A program made the translations under genes and the position numbers. From Clostridia bacterium (GTDB taxonomy: Bacteria > Bacillota_A > Clostridia > Christensenellales > CAG-138): a DNA stretch of 33,795 bases. The notes under the pieces are model-generated. The model saw nothing but the letters and a program-made list of their open reading frames with translations, made no database searches and was not told the origin of the DNA. The stretch covers positions 1 to 33,795 of the forward strand of contig JAFPXU010000020.1 of assembly GCA_017394605.1 (NCBI GenBank). The letters are read 5' to 3'. This document shows positions 16,490 through 24,073 of the stretch, in pieces; position 1 is the stretch's first letter; the number at the start of each line of letters is the position of its first letter.

Positions 16490-16498
16490 AGTATATCA
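16490..16498 (-). promoter_or_regulatory. Possible extended -10 promoter of the PPOX gene
   Basis: On the minus strand TGATATACT (TG-n-TATACT) lies 21 bases before the start codon. No good -35 is visible, which extended -10 promoters can tolerate. Confidence 0.4.
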
Positions 16499-16756
16499 CA
16501 AATGCCGAAATACTGCCTCATGCTGCATGCGGTTGCAGGGATTCTTCACGGAATCGTACGCGTTACGGATTAACCATGCCCGTCTTGTCTTCTCCCACTC
16601 AATGTGGTCTCCTCTCTTCATTCTTTTGAAGGCGAACACGTTTTTCAGATTGATTCCTCCGATAAAAAGTGACAGAATAAAAGGACAATCTTTCGATGGG
16701 ATCCGTAATAAGCGGAACACAGATTCTTTTCAACACACGATTTCTCAGGGCGGAAC

Positions 16757-18145
16757 ATGCACAGGATTTCTTTTAAAAACCGGGACAGCGTTGATATGAC
16801 GAAGGGCAACATCCTCCGCCATCTCATCATTTTCTCCGTTCCGCTTCTCGTAGGAAATCTTTTCCAGCAGCTATACAATACTGTCGATTCATGGGTCGTC
16901 GGGAATTATGTCAGTAACGAAGCATTCTCCGCCGTCGGAACCGTCAGCCCGATTATTAACCTTCTGATCGGCGTATTCATGGGCTTCTCATCCGGTGCCA
17001 GCGTCGTAATCTCCCAGTATTTCGGAGCAAAGAAATATGACCACGTCAAATCCGCAGTTCATACGACCGCTCTGATGACGATTCTTCTGAGCGTTGTCTT
17101 TACCATCGTGGGAATTCTGATGACGCCTGTCATGCTCCGATTCATGCGGACACCTGATAACGTATTTCCCGAGTCGCGAACCTATCTCACCATCTATTTC
17201 AGCGGCATGGCCGCTCTTCTGATCTATAATATGGGGTCGTCCATCCTTCGCGCAATCGGGGACTCGCTCCGACCATTTTATTTCCTTGTTGCGTGCAGTC
17301 TGACCAATATCGCGCTTGATTTCGTGTTTGTACTTATCTTTCATATGGGTGTTGCCGGTGTTGCCTATGCGACCGTCATCTCCGAGCTGGTATCAGCAGT
17401 GCTAGTAACAATTGTTTTGCTTCGTACCGGCACATGCGTAAAACTCGTTCCGCGAGATTTGAAAATCGACGGAGAAATCCTTACCCAGATACTGAATGTC
17501 GGAATCCCTGCCGGCTTTCAAATGGGGGTCACCGCTTTTTCGAACGTATTCGTTCAGGGATACATCAACCAGTTCGGTGCAGATTTCATGTCCGGCTGGG
17601 GCGCATATTTGAAAGTGGACAACCTGATGTTCCTTCCGATGCAATCTCTCGCACTGGCTACTACTACTTTTGTCGGGCAGAACCTTGGACACGGAGACGC
17701 AAAGCGGGCACGTGAGGGGACCCGAACAGGTCTCATTATCTCCGCTTCTGTAACCGCATTCCTTTCCGTCATCATCCTGTTTACCGCTCCTCATCTTATC
17801 CGGTTCTTCAATCCCAAAGAGGAAGTAGTAACACTCGGGTCTTTTATTCTTCATACCATTACCCCCTTCACTGTCTGCTGCTGCATCAATCAGGTCCTTG
17901 CGGGATCGCTGCGCGGCGCAGGTAATTCCCGCGCACCGATGGTAATCATGCTCACGTCCTTTGTTGTCTTTCGACAGATCTACCTTTTCACACTCACAAG
18001 ACTGGTCGATAATTCCCAGACAGTTGTCGCATTGAGTTATCCGGCAGGCTGGGTGCTCTGCAGCACTCTCCTGTTAATCTATTACATGAAGCACATGCCA
18101 AACCGAACCGAGCTGAACCTGCATGCACCCGCTTCCGAATCGTGA
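16757..18145 (+). CDS. MATE-family multidrug/metabolite efflux transporter
   Basis: This 462-residue protein has about twelve membrane helices. The N-terminal M-T-K-G-N-I-L-R-H-L-I-I-F-S-V-P-L-L-V-G with N-L-F-Q-Q-L-Y-N-T-V-D-S is the classic start of clostridial MATE proteins. The second half repeats the pattern (I-L-N-V-G-I-P-A-G-F-Q), consistent with the internal duplication of the family. It exports cationic drugs or metabolites using Na+ or H+ gradients; the substrate is unknown. The ATG at 16757 has only a weak ribosome site (AGGGCGGAAC). The upstream 288 bases hold no supported gene. A short hairpin over the stop codon followed by TTTCTTTT (18136-18157) may be a weak terminator. Confidence 0.9.
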   Translation: MHRISFKNRDSVDMTKGNILRHLIIFSVPLLVGNLFQQLYNTVDSWVVGNYVSNEAFSAVGTVSPIINLLIGVFMGFSSGASVVISQYFGAKKYDHVKSAVHTTALMTILLSVVFTIVGILMTPVMLRFMRTPDNVFPESRTYLTIYFSGMAALLIYNMGSSILRAIGDSLRPFYFLVACSLTNIALDFVFVLIFHMGVAGVAYATVISELVSAVLVTIVLLRTGTCVKLVPRDLKIDGEILTQILNVGIPAGFQMGVTAFSNVFVQGYINQFGADFMSGWGAYLKVDNLMFLPMQSLALATTTFVGQNLGHGDAKRAREGTRTGLIISASVTAFLSVIILFTAPHLIRFFNPKEEVVTLGSFILHTITPFTVCCCINQVLAGSLRGAGNSRAPMVIMLTSFVVFRQIYLFTLTRLVDNSQTVVALSYPAGWVLCSTLLLIYYMKHMPNRTELNLHAPASES

Positions 18146-18229
18146 TTCGTTTCTTTTCCGCTTTTGCGTCCAATACGTTTATAGGAATGGCTACGAGCTG
18201 AGCGCCTTTTCTTTCCGACCCTTACGTAT

Positions 18230-18248
18230 TATAATGAGCGTGTATAAT
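18230..18248 (+). promoter_or_regulatory. Tandem TATAAT boxes upstream of the lipid-kinase gene
   Basis: Two perfect TATAAT hexamers occur at 18230-18235 and 18243-18248, 13 bases apart, just before the GTG start at 18273. Neither has a convincing -35. One or both probably form the promoter of the kinase gene. Confidence 0.5.
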
Positions 18249-18272
18249 AAGCGTCTTCTGTAAGGGGGCTTT

Positions 18273-19163
18273 GTGAACAGACCACTACTTATCGTGAATC
18301 CAAAAGCAGGGCTGGGATTGTATCAGAGGCACATTCCGGTTGTCGTGAACCGGCTGTCCGCCGCTGGTATTGTTCCCGCTGTTTATATCACCCAAAGCGC
18401 AGGAGACGCAAAACGTATCGCCACGGAGAAGGCAGAAGAATATGATGCTGTCATCTGTTACGGCGGAGACGGAACGCTGAACGAAGTCGTTTCCGGCGTT
18501 CTGGAAAGCGGTACCGGAAGAACGATCGGATATATTCCCGCAGGAAGCACGAACGATTATGCCTACAGTCTCAAACTTCCTGCAGATATCAGAAAGCTCT
18601 CCGAGATCTTGCTTACCGGCAAGGAGCAGGAAAGCGATGTCGGTCTGTTCAATGAAAGACCGTTCGTTTATGTCGCCGCTTTCGGCGCCTTCACATCCAT
18701 TCCCTACACGACCGATCAGGTCGCAAAAAACATATTCGGCCATGCCGCCTATATCATGGAGGGAGTCCGCACCCTCATGGACATTTCACCGGTGCATATG
18801 ACCGTTGAAACAGAAGGTGAAAGAATCGAGGACGATTTCATTTTTGGCATGATCTCAAACTCTGAATCCGTTGCGGGCGTGCATGAGCTTCTTCCCGGCG
18901 CCGAAGTCCGTCTGAACGACGGTTACTTTGAAATGCTCCTGATCCGCTATCCCGTCACACTGACGGATTGGAACGAGATCCTGACCTGCTTGTCAACAAA
19001 ATCCACGGACGATAAGCATATCTATTACAGGAAAGTCAACGATGTCACATTCCGGAGCCCTTCCGAAAGCGCCTGGACTCTGGATGGTGAAAGCGGAGGA
19101 GCTTTTCTGGAATCCCGGATCGTTAATCGGCACGCCGCCTTTAAAATCATCGTTCCCGATTAA
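18273..19163 (+). CDS. Diacylglycerol kinase-like lipid kinase (YegS/DgkB family)
   Basis: This 296-residue soluble kinase has the DAGK catalytic fold. The start is a GTG at 18273 with AAGGGGG at 18262-18268 and an immediate L-L-I-V-N-P-K-A-G motif. The nucleotide-binding G-G-D-G-T-L-N-E-V-V-S-G-V and the following P-A-G-S-T-N-D-Y-A motifs are complete. The C-terminal half holds the L-N-D-G-Y-F-E-M-L-L-I and W-T-L-D-G-E motifs typical of the family. It likely phosphorylates diacylglycerol or another lipid alcohol for phospholipid recycling. The C-terminal D-G-E is intact, so it should be active. A strong terminator follows, so it appears monocistronic. Confidence 0.87.
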   Translation: MNRPLLIVNPKAGLGLYQRHIPVVVNRLSAAGIVPAVYITQSAGDAKRIATEKAEEYDAVICYGGDGTLNEVVSGVLESGTGRTIGYIPAGSTNDYAYSLKLPADIRKLSEILLTGKEQESDVGLFNERPFVYVAAFGAFTSIPYTTDQVAKNIFGHAAYIMEGVRTLMDISPVHMTVETEGERIEDDFIFGMISNSESVAGVHELLPGAEVRLNDGYFEMLLIRYPVTLTDWNEILTCLSTKSTDDKHIYYRKVNDVTFRSPSESAWTLDGESGGAFLESRIVNRHAAFKIIVPD

Positions 19164-19189
19164 AATTGCACTTTGAGTTACAGCGTTTC

Positions 19190-19217
19190 GGTATCCCGTC
19201 ATGGGATACCTTTTTTT
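19190..19217 (+). terminator. Intrinsic terminator after the lipid-kinase gene
   Basis: GGTATCCC (19190-19197) pairs perfectly with GGGATACC (19203-19210) around a 5-base loop and is followed by seven T residues. Confidence 0.93.
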
Positions 19218-19264
19218 GAACCTTCCCTGTTGGGTTGTTTCCTTTTCTCATCTAGGCAACGATC

Positions 19265-19280
19265 CCGAGGATATCCTCGG
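19265..19280. repeat. Perfect 16-bp palindrome upstream of the feo promoter
   Basis: CCGAGGATATCCTCGG reads identically on both strands. It lies about 58 bases upstream of the feo -35 box, in otherwise A/T-rich non-coding DNA, and its function is unknown. A distal operator or a cruciform-forming site is possible. Confidence 0.6.
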
Positions 19281-19337
19281 AAATCGCATAATTGCGAATA
19301 ACAAATTGTTTTAACAACAAAAAATCTATAACCCTTC

Positions 19338-19366
19338 TTGACAAGTTAGAATTGTCTAACTATAAT
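19338..19366 (+). promoter_or_regulatory. feo operon promoter overlapped by a DtxR-like inverted repeat
   Basis: TTGACA (19338-19343), 17 bases, TATAAT (19361-19366) is a full consensus promoter. The spacer is itself a dyad, AGTTAGA-attg-TCTAACT (19344-19361). Its TTAG/CTAA half-sites resemble those bound by DtxR/IdeR/MntR-type iron regulators. Occupancy would block RNA polymerase. Regulator identity is inferred. Confidence 0.85.
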
Positions 19367-19380
19367 GCAGTTGATGGTTA

Positions 19381-19395
19381 GCAGTTGTTAACTGC
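19381..19395 (+). promoter_or_regulatory. Inverted repeat in the feo leader
   Basis: GCAGTT-gtt-AACTGC is a perfect 6-bp dyad with a 3-base centre, located just after the expected transcription start. It may be a third protein-binding site or a small RNA hairpin. Confidence 0.45.
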
Positions 19396-19416
19396 CAGCC
19401 AATTTTAATGATCACG

Positions 19417-19434
19417 GGTTAGATACATCTAACC
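19417..19434 (+). promoter_or_regulatory. Second DtxR-like inverted repeat in the feo leader
   Basis: GGTTAGAT-ac-ATCTAACC is a perfect 8-bp dyad with a 2-base centre directly before the ribosome site of the first feoA. It shares the TTAGA/TCTAA core with the dyad inside the promoter, so the same regulator probably binds both. Confidence 0.75.
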
Positions 19435-19449
19435 AAAGGAGAATCGTCT

Positions 19450-19662
19450 ATGATGCCCTTGGCCCTCGCGGATATCGGGGAAGAAAACATTATCAAGCGC
19501 GTCGGGGGAAGTCCCGAAACAAAGAAACATTTGGAAAACCTCGGTTTTGTCGTCGGAGGAACCGTCACGATCATCACTTCCATGGCGGGAAATATCATTG
19601 TGAATGTGAAGGATACCAGAGTGGCGATCAACGAGGAAATGGCAAGAAAGATTATGGTGTGA
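19450..19662 (+). CDS. feoA: FeoA-family protein (first copy)
   Basis: This 70-residue SH3-like small protein is of the FeoA type, an accessory factor for FeoB ferrous-iron uptake. The pattern L-A-D-I-G-E-E-N-I-I-K-R-V-G-G, K-K-H-L-E-N-L-G-F-V-V-G-G-T-V-T-I-I fits FeoA. The end, V-K-D-T-R-V-A-I-N-E-E-M-A-R-K-I-M-V, is the usual C-terminus. Two adjacent ATGs exist (19450 and 19453); AAAGGAG at 19435-19441 better suits the first. This is the first gene of a four-gene iron operon and the only one directly behind the regulated promoter. Confidence 0.9.
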   Translation: MMPLALADIGEENIIKRVGGSPETKKHLENLGFVVGGTVTIITSMAGNIIVNVKDTRVAINEEMARKIMV

Positions 19663-19709
19663 TGCCGCAGCCGCGGCTCAATATAAATCAGCGGAAAGGA
19701 ATTTGGTGA

Positions 19710-19931
19710 ATGAGAACTCTAAGAGACGTACACATCGGCGATACCGTCAAAGTCGTTAAGATTCACGGTGAAGGCGCAATCAAACGCAGGATCATGGACA
19801 TGGGAATTACAAAAGGAATCGACATCTATGTCCGAAAAGTCGCGCCGCTGGGCGATCCCGTCGAGATTACGATCCGCGGGTATGAGCTTTCCCTTCGGAA
19901 AGCCGATGCAGAAATGATCGAAGTGGAATAA
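19710..19931 (+). CDS. feoA: FeoA-family protein (second copy)
   Basis: This 73-residue FeoA-type protein is distinct in sequence from the first copy. It has L-R-D-V-H-I-G-D-T-V-K-V-V-K-I-H-G-E-G-A-I-K-R-R-I-M-D-M-G, K-G-I-D-I-Y-V, G-D-P-V-E-I-T-I-R-G-Y-E-L-S-L-R-K, the textbook FeoA layout. The second copy matches the family better than the first. A doubled feoA before feoB is common in Clostridia; the two may form a heteromer acting on FeoB. AAAGGAA precedes the ATG. FeoB follows 46 bases later. Confidence 0.92.
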   Translation: MRTLRDVHIGDTVKVVKIHGEGAIKRRIMDMGITKGIDIYVRKVAPLGDPVEITIRGYELSLRKADAEMIEVE

Positions 19932-19977
19932 TGAACAGCGGCTGTCTGAAACCAGCCGTCAAAGAAAGGAGCTACCT

Positions 19978-22398
19978 TTGAATATTAGAATAGCCCTTGC
20001 GGGCAATCCGAACAGCGGAAAAACCACGTTGTTCAACGCTCTCACAGGTTCCAATCAGTTCGTTGGCAACTGGCCGGGAGTCACGGTTGAAAAAAAGGAA
20101 GGCAAACTGAAAAAGCACGATGACGTTACCGTCACCGACCTTCCCGGTATATACTCTCTCTCCCCTTACACGCTCGAAGAAGTGGTGGCAAGGAACTACC
20201 TGATCGAGGAACGTCCCGACGCGATTCTTGATATCGTCGACGGTTCCAACCTTGAAAGGAACCTTTATCTGACCACGCAGCTGACTGAGCTTGGCATCCC
20301 CGTGGTGATTGCCATCAACATGATGGACGTAGTCAAGAAAAACGGAGACAAAATCGATACCGCCGAACTGTCCCGGCAGCTCGGATGCAGAATCGTCGAG
20401 ATCTCCGCTCTGAAGGGAACCGGCGTCATGGAAGCGGCCGAAGCCGCTATCGAAGCGGCAAAGGGAACAAAGACCGTGCCGATGCACACTTTCTCCGGCA
20501 GCGTGGAGCATGCGCTTGCACATATCGAAGAAGCGTGCCTGCACGATCTTCCGGAAGAGCAGCAGCGCTGGTATGCCGTCAAGATCTTCGAGCGCGATGA
20601 CAAAGTGCTTGAAAAACTGAATATCCCCGGTGCTACGATGTCCCACATTGAAAAGGACATCCGGGCAGCGGAGGCAGAACTCGACGACGACGCGGAGGCG
20701 ATCATCACCAACGAGCGGTATCTGTATATCGCCTCCATACTGAAATCCTGTTATAAAAAGAAAAATGTCGGAAGTCTGACTGCTTCAGATAAGATCGACA
20801 AGATTGTTACCAACCGCTGGCTCGGTCTTCCGATTTTTGCGGCGATCATGTTCCTTGTATATTGGATCTCCATGGTCGGCGTCGGCGCATCCGCGACAGA
20901 CTGGGCGAACGACGGATTGTTCGGAGACGGCTGGCATCTGTTCGGCATAGGCTCCGCGGCATATGAGGAAGTCGCCGAAGAATACGGTAACGCCTCCAAT
21001 ATCGTCGACGGGTATGATGCTTACGTGGAAAAAAACGGCGTCGCACCTGAAGGCAGTTTCGAGTATGAAGTGGAAGACGAGGAAACGCTCGCGACAGAAA
21101 CCCTGACAGCCAGTCTTGCGGAATACGATGACGCGGTCAAAGTCCTTGAACGCTATGGCGAGGAGCCTGATCCTGCGAGTTACGGTGTATGGGTCCCCGG
21201 TGTTCCGGTTCTCGTTGAAAACCTCCTGAACGCGCTCAACGTTCCTGAAGAAGGCGCGGGCGCTGTCGTACGCGGTGTAATTCTGGACGGCATCGTCGCC
21301 GGCGTCGGCGCTGTCCTCGGCTTTGTTCCGCAGATGCTCGTTTTGTTCCTGCTTCTCGCTTTCCTGGAGGCATGCGGCTACATGGCCAGAATCGCGTTCG
21401 TACTGGACCGTATCTTCCGGAAATTCGGTCTTTCAGGTAAATCCTTTATCCCGATGCTCATCGGCACGGGCTGCGGCATTCCCGGCATTATGGCCTCCCG
21501 TACGATTGAAAATGAACGCGACCGCCGAATGACGATCATGACGACGACCTTCATCCCCTGCGGCGCAAAAGTGCCCTTCATAGCCATGATTGCTGGCGCC
21601 ATCTTCAACGGAAGTCCGTGGATCGCGACCGGTTCCTATTTCATCGGTATGGCTGCGATCGTTATTTCCGGCATCATGCTGAAAAAAACGAAGATGTTCG
21701 CAGGCGAGCCCGCCCCGTTCGTTATGGAACTTCCGGCATACCACATGCCGACTTTGAAAAACGTGCTACGGTCCATGTGGGAGCGCGGCTGGTCCTTTAT
21801 CAAGAAAGCCGGCACGATCATTTTGCTCTCAACGATTGTTGTCTGGTTCACTTCTTTCTTCGGATTTACGCCTGAAGGCTTCAGAATGCTGGCAGAAGAA
21901 GAACTGCATCTGTCCATACTGGCCAGAATCGGCAACGCGATCGCATGGATCTTCGCTCCTCTTGGCTGGGGCACCTGGCAGGCAGCGGTCGCTTCCGTTA
22001 CCGGCCTTGTCGCGAAGGAAAACATCGTCGGTACGATGGGCATCCTATACCGTACTGCAGGCCAGACCGTTTATCAGACGCTGGCCAGCGTATTCACACC
22101 GGTCACAGGCTTCTCCTTCCTTGTTTTCAACCTGCTCTGCGCGCCTTGCTTTGCCGCTATCGGTGCGATCCGCCGCGAAATGAACAATGCAAAATGGACC
22201 TGGTTCGCAATTCTCTACCAGTGCTGCTTTGCTTATGTCATCGCTCTGATCATCAATCAGATCGGCGGTGTCTTCACAGGCAAGCTGAATGTGATTGGTC
22301 TGATCGCCGCGATCGCGCTCATCGCCGTGATTGTCTATATGCTGTTCCGTCCGTACAAGGAAGCTACGAAGCTTGAACGTCAGGTCAGAATCAAGTAA
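19978..22398 (+). CDS. feoB: Ferrous iron transport protein B
   Basis: This 806-residue GTPase-coupled Fe(II) importer starts at a TTG (19978) with GAAAGGAG upstream. The start is fixed by the G1 motif GNPNSGKTT only 8 residues in. G2 (G-V-T-V-E), G3 (D-L-P-G) and G4 (N-M-M-D) follow. The membrane part has the two gate motifs: I-G-T-G-C-G-I-P-G-I-M and, near the end, C-A-P-C-F-A-A-I-G-A-I. Typical bacterial FeoB is 700-770 residues. The extra length is an acidic segment at about residues 307-437, between the first two membrane helices, with runs such as Y-E-E-V-A-E-E-Y and V-E-D-E-E-T. Otherwise the protein is complete. Iron regulation is suggested by the operators at the operon promoter. Confidence 0.95.
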   Translation: MNIRIALAGNPNSGKTTLFNALTGSNQFVGNWPGVTVEKKEGKLKKHDDVTVTDLPGIYSLSPYTLEEVVARNYLIEERPDAILDIVDGSNLERNLYLTTQLTELGIPVVIAINMMDVVKKNGDKIDTAELSRQLGCRIVEISALKGTGVMEAAEAAIEAAKGTKTVPMHTFSGSVEHALAHIEEACLHDLPEEQQRWYAVKIFERDDKVLEKLNIPGATMSHIEKDIRAAEAELDDDAEAIITNERYLYIASILKSCYKKKNVGSLTASDKIDKIVTNRWLGLPIFAAIMFLVYWISMVGVGASATDWANDGLFGDGWHLFGIGSAAYEEVAEEYGNASNIVDGYDAYVEKNGVAPEGSFEYEVEDEETLATETLTASLAEYDDAVKVLERYGEEPDPASYGVWVPGVPVLVENLLNALNVPEEGAGAVVRGVILDGIVAGVGAVLGFVPQMLVLFLLLAFLEACGYMARIAFVLDRIFRKFGLSGKSFIPMLIGTGCGIPGIMASRTIENERDRRMTIMTTTFIPCGAKVPFIAMIAGAIFNGSPWIATGSYFIGMAAIVISGIMLKKTKMFAGEPAPFVMELPAYHMPTLKNVLRSMWERGWSFIKKAGTIILLSTIVVWFTSFFGFTPEGFRMLAEEELHLSILARIGNAIAWIFAPLGWGTWQAAVASVTGLVAKENIVGTMGILYRTAGQTVYQTLASVFTPVTGFSFLVFNLLCAPCFAAIGAIRREMNNAKWTWFAILYQCCFAYVIALIINQIGGVFTGKLNVIGLIAAIALIAVIVYMLFRPYKEATKLERQVRIK

Positions 22399-22424
22399 AC
22401 TGAAGTAAAGGAAAGTGATGCATT

Positions 22425-22598
22425 ATGTCATGGCTATCAGAAAATCTCGGAACAATTATCGTGGCAGTTCTGCTGATAGGAGTGATCTCCGCTGTCATAG
22501 CGGGTCTCATCCGGGATCGGAAAAAGGGGAAATCCTCCTGCGGATGCAACTGTGCGCACTGCGCCATGGCACAATCGTGTCACAGCCGCAAGCATTAA
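22425..22598 (+). CDS. FeoB-associated Cys-rich membrane protein
   Basis: This is a 57-residue small protein. One N-terminal membrane helix (L-G-T-I-I-V-A-V-L-L-I-G-V-I-S-A-V-I-A-G) is followed by basic residues and a cysteine cluster S-C-G-C-N-C-A-H-C-A-M-A-Q-S-C. This matches the FeoB-associated Cys-rich family found right after feoB in Bacillota. The cysteines may bind Fe or an Fe-S cluster and assist FeoB. It starts at ATG 22425, 26 bases after the feoB stop, with AAAGGA at 22407-22412. It is followed by the operon terminator. Confidence 0.9.
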   Translation: MSWLSENLGTIIVAVLLIGVISAVIAGLIRDRKKGKSSCGCNCAHCAMAQSCHSRKH

Positions 22599-22616
22599 TC
22601 TGATGCGCAATACTTT

Positions 22617-22652
22617 AGGGGGAGATGTACGAACCGTCATCTTCCCCTTTTT
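22617..22652 (+). terminator. Intrinsic terminator of the feo operon
   Basis: AGGGGGAGATG (22617-22627) pairs with CATCTTCCCCT (22638-22648) through one wobble and is followed by a T run. It separates the iron operon from the HMA gene. Confidence 0.88.
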
Positions 22653-22729
22653 AAACAGTCTTTTGGACAAAATATCCGGACAGCCTTCCTGCAGCAATCA
22701 GCGGGGGCTGAACAATTGGGAGAATTATC

Positions 22730-22981
22730 ATGACAGAGTATATTTTTACCGTTAAAGGTATGGCATGTGAAATGTGCGAAAACCACGTCAACGACGCCGT
22801 GCGCCGTGTCGCAGATATCAAAAGCGTCAAATCCAACCGTAAGAAAGACGAAACGGTCGTTGTCGCGGAAGAGCTTGATACCGAACGCGTCTGTGAGGCA
22901 ATACGCAGTCTCGGCTATGATGTGGACGGCTTTCTTGAAATGCCGTATCAGAAGCGTTCGTTATTCGGTTTCGGAAAATGA
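22730..22981 (+). CDS. Stand-alone HMA-domain protein (CopZ-like)
   Basis: This 83-residue single heavy-metal-associated domain protein has the motif G-M-A-C-E-M-C-E-N-H, a complete G-M-x-C-x-x-C metal site. The rest of the fold is also visible: V-N-D-A-V-R-R-V, T-V-V-V-A-E-E-L-D-T-E-R-V-C-E-A-I-R-S-L-G-Y. The tail P-Y-Q-K-R-S-L-F-G-F-G-K is basic. Copper chaperone is the usual role for such proteins; no copper ATPase is nearby. GGGAG precedes the ATG. It is a single-gene unit ending at a strong terminator. Confidence 0.87.
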   Translation: MTEYIFTVKGMACEMCENHVNDAVRRVADIKSVKSNRKKDETVVVAEELDTERVCEAIRSLGYDVDGFLEMPYQKRSLFGFGK

Positions 22982-22994
22982 GTCCTTGCAGGAA

Positions 22995-23031
22995 AACAGG
23001 CGGCAGAATCATTCTGCCGCCTGTTCTTTGT
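22995..23031. terminator. Strong hairpin terminator after the HMA gene
   Basis: ACAGGCGGCAGAAT (22996-23009) and ATTCTGCCGCCTGT (23011-23024) form a near-perfect long stem followed on the plus strand by TCTTTGTTTT. It sits between convergent genes and may stop transcripts from both sides. Confidence 0.85.
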
Positions 23032-23038
23032 TTTGAAT

Positions 23039-23467
23039 TCAGAAAGAATTCATCACTTTATATAAAAGCCTGTGCAGCTCTGCCGCCTCCTGACGGTCCA
23101 GGCGGATGCAGGATGCCATCTTGAATGGAATATCCAGCGCTTTCTCTTTCAGCGCCTCCCCTTCCTTCGTAATGCGCACCATCAAAACGCGTTCGTCTTC
23201 CTCCGATCTTCTGCGCGTGATCAGACCCTTTTTTTCAAGGCTCTTCAGCAGAGGGGTCAAGGTTCCCGAATCCAGATGCAGCCGGTTGCCCAGTTCTTTC
23301 GCGCTGATCTCAACGTTCTCCCAAAGCACCATCAGCGCAACGTACTGCGTATATGTGATATCCAGCTCTGAAAGAAGGGGATGATATTGTTTGATCACCT
23401 CGCGGGAAGCCGCGTACAGGGGAAAGCAGAGCTGATTGTCCAGTTTTAGCGGGTCATATCGTTCCAT
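23039..23467 (-). CDS. ohrR: OhrR-type MarR-family redox regulator
   Basis: This 142-residue winged-helix repressor belongs to the MarR family. L-D-N-Q-L-C-F-P-L-Y-A-A-S-R at residues 9-22 places a lone cysteine (Cys14) where OhrR proteins carry the peroxide-sensing cysteine. The DNA-binding core reads I-S-A-K-E-L-G-N-R-L-H-L-D-S-G-T-L-T-P-L-L-K, with wing R-S-E-E-D-E-R-V-L. In OhrR, oxidation by organic hydroperoxide releases DNA. The gene is 41 bases downstream of a glutathione peroxidase on the same strand, and no clear ribosome site precedes its ATG. An OhrR-like operator overlaps the shared promoter, suggesting autoregulation. Confidence 0.87.
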   Translation of the reverse strand: MERYDPLKLDNQLCFPLYAASREVIKQYHPLLSELDITYTQYVALMVLWENVEISAKELGNRLHLDSGTLTPLLKSLEKKGLITRRRSEEDERVLMVRITKEGEALKEKALDIPFKMASCIRLDRQEAAELHRLLYKVMNSF

Positions 23468-23508
23468 TATTAATTGCTACAGTTATAAAGCTCTCGCTGC
23501 TTTTCGGA

Positions 23509-24048
23509 TCAGAGCAGCTCTTTTACCTTCGCGGCGACCTTCTTCATATCCTCCGTCGGCTCAAAGCGCGCCACGATATTCCCGTCACGGTCGATCAGGA
23601 ATTTTGTGAAATTCCATTTGATCTTTCCGTTGTTCTTGTAGTCCTTGTCCATCTTCTTCACAACTCCGCCGAGAAGAAGCGCCATCGGTCCCTTGAATCC
23701 CTCGAATTTGGTGTTTTCAGTAAGCCACTTGTAAAGCGGGATCGCGTTTTCGCCGTTCACGTCGATCTTGGAAAACTGGGGGAACGTGATGCCAAATCTG
23801 CCCGTGCAGAAGGTATGGATCTCATCGTCCATTCCGGGTGCCTGGTCCGCAAACTGATTGCATGGAAAGTCAAGGATCTCAAGGCCCTTGTCGTGGCACT
23901 CGTCATACAGATCCTGAAGCGGATCGTACTGGGGCGTAAAGCCGCATCCTGTCGCCGTATTGACTACCAGAAGAACCTTGCCTTTATAATCGGAGAGGGA
24001 TACGTCCCGACCGTCCTGCGCTTTTACTACAAAATCATATATGTTCAT
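23509..24048 (-). CDS. Glutathione peroxidase-family thiol peroxidase
   Basis: This 179-residue thioredoxin-fold peroxidase reduces hydroperoxides. The catalytic motif is N-T-A-T-G-C-G-F-T-P-Q-Y, with cysteine (Cys35) rather than selenocysteine. F-P-C-N-Q-F-A-D-Q-A-P-G and K-W-N-F-T-K-F-L-I supply the Gln, Trp and Asn of the catalytic tetrad, and the second cysteine in F-P-C-N-Q suggests thioredoxin-linked recycling. The start at 24048 is chosen over an upstream in-frame ATG because GGAGG lies seven bases upstream. It heads the gpx-ohrR operon. Confidence 0.92.
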   Translation of the reverse strand: MNIYDFVVKAQDGRDVSLSDYKGKVLLVVNTATGCGFTPQYDPLQDLYDECHDKGLEILDFPCNQFADQAPGMDDEIHTFCTGRFGITFPQFSKIDVNGENAIPLYKWLTENTKFEGFKGPMALLLGGVVKKMDKDYKNNGKIKWNFTKFLIDRDGNIVARFEPTEDMKKVAAKVKELL

Positions 24049-24073
24049 CGTGCAACCTCCATTAAATATTTTA

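Noticed and set aside
16650..16678. Possible MATE promoter TTGATT-17-CAGAAT
   Set aside because: The -10 match is poor and the leader would be long; not strong enough to list as a feature.
16496..16720. A 74-codon minus-strand frame in the 288-base gap before the MATE gene
   Set aside because: No ribosome site, no recognisable domain, and it runs head-on into the MATE leader; it could be a decayed fragment but nothing supports expression.
23440..23475. A second OhrR operator directly before ohrR (GTAGCAATTAATAA)
   Set aside because: Only one half-site resembles the operator; the other half does not match.
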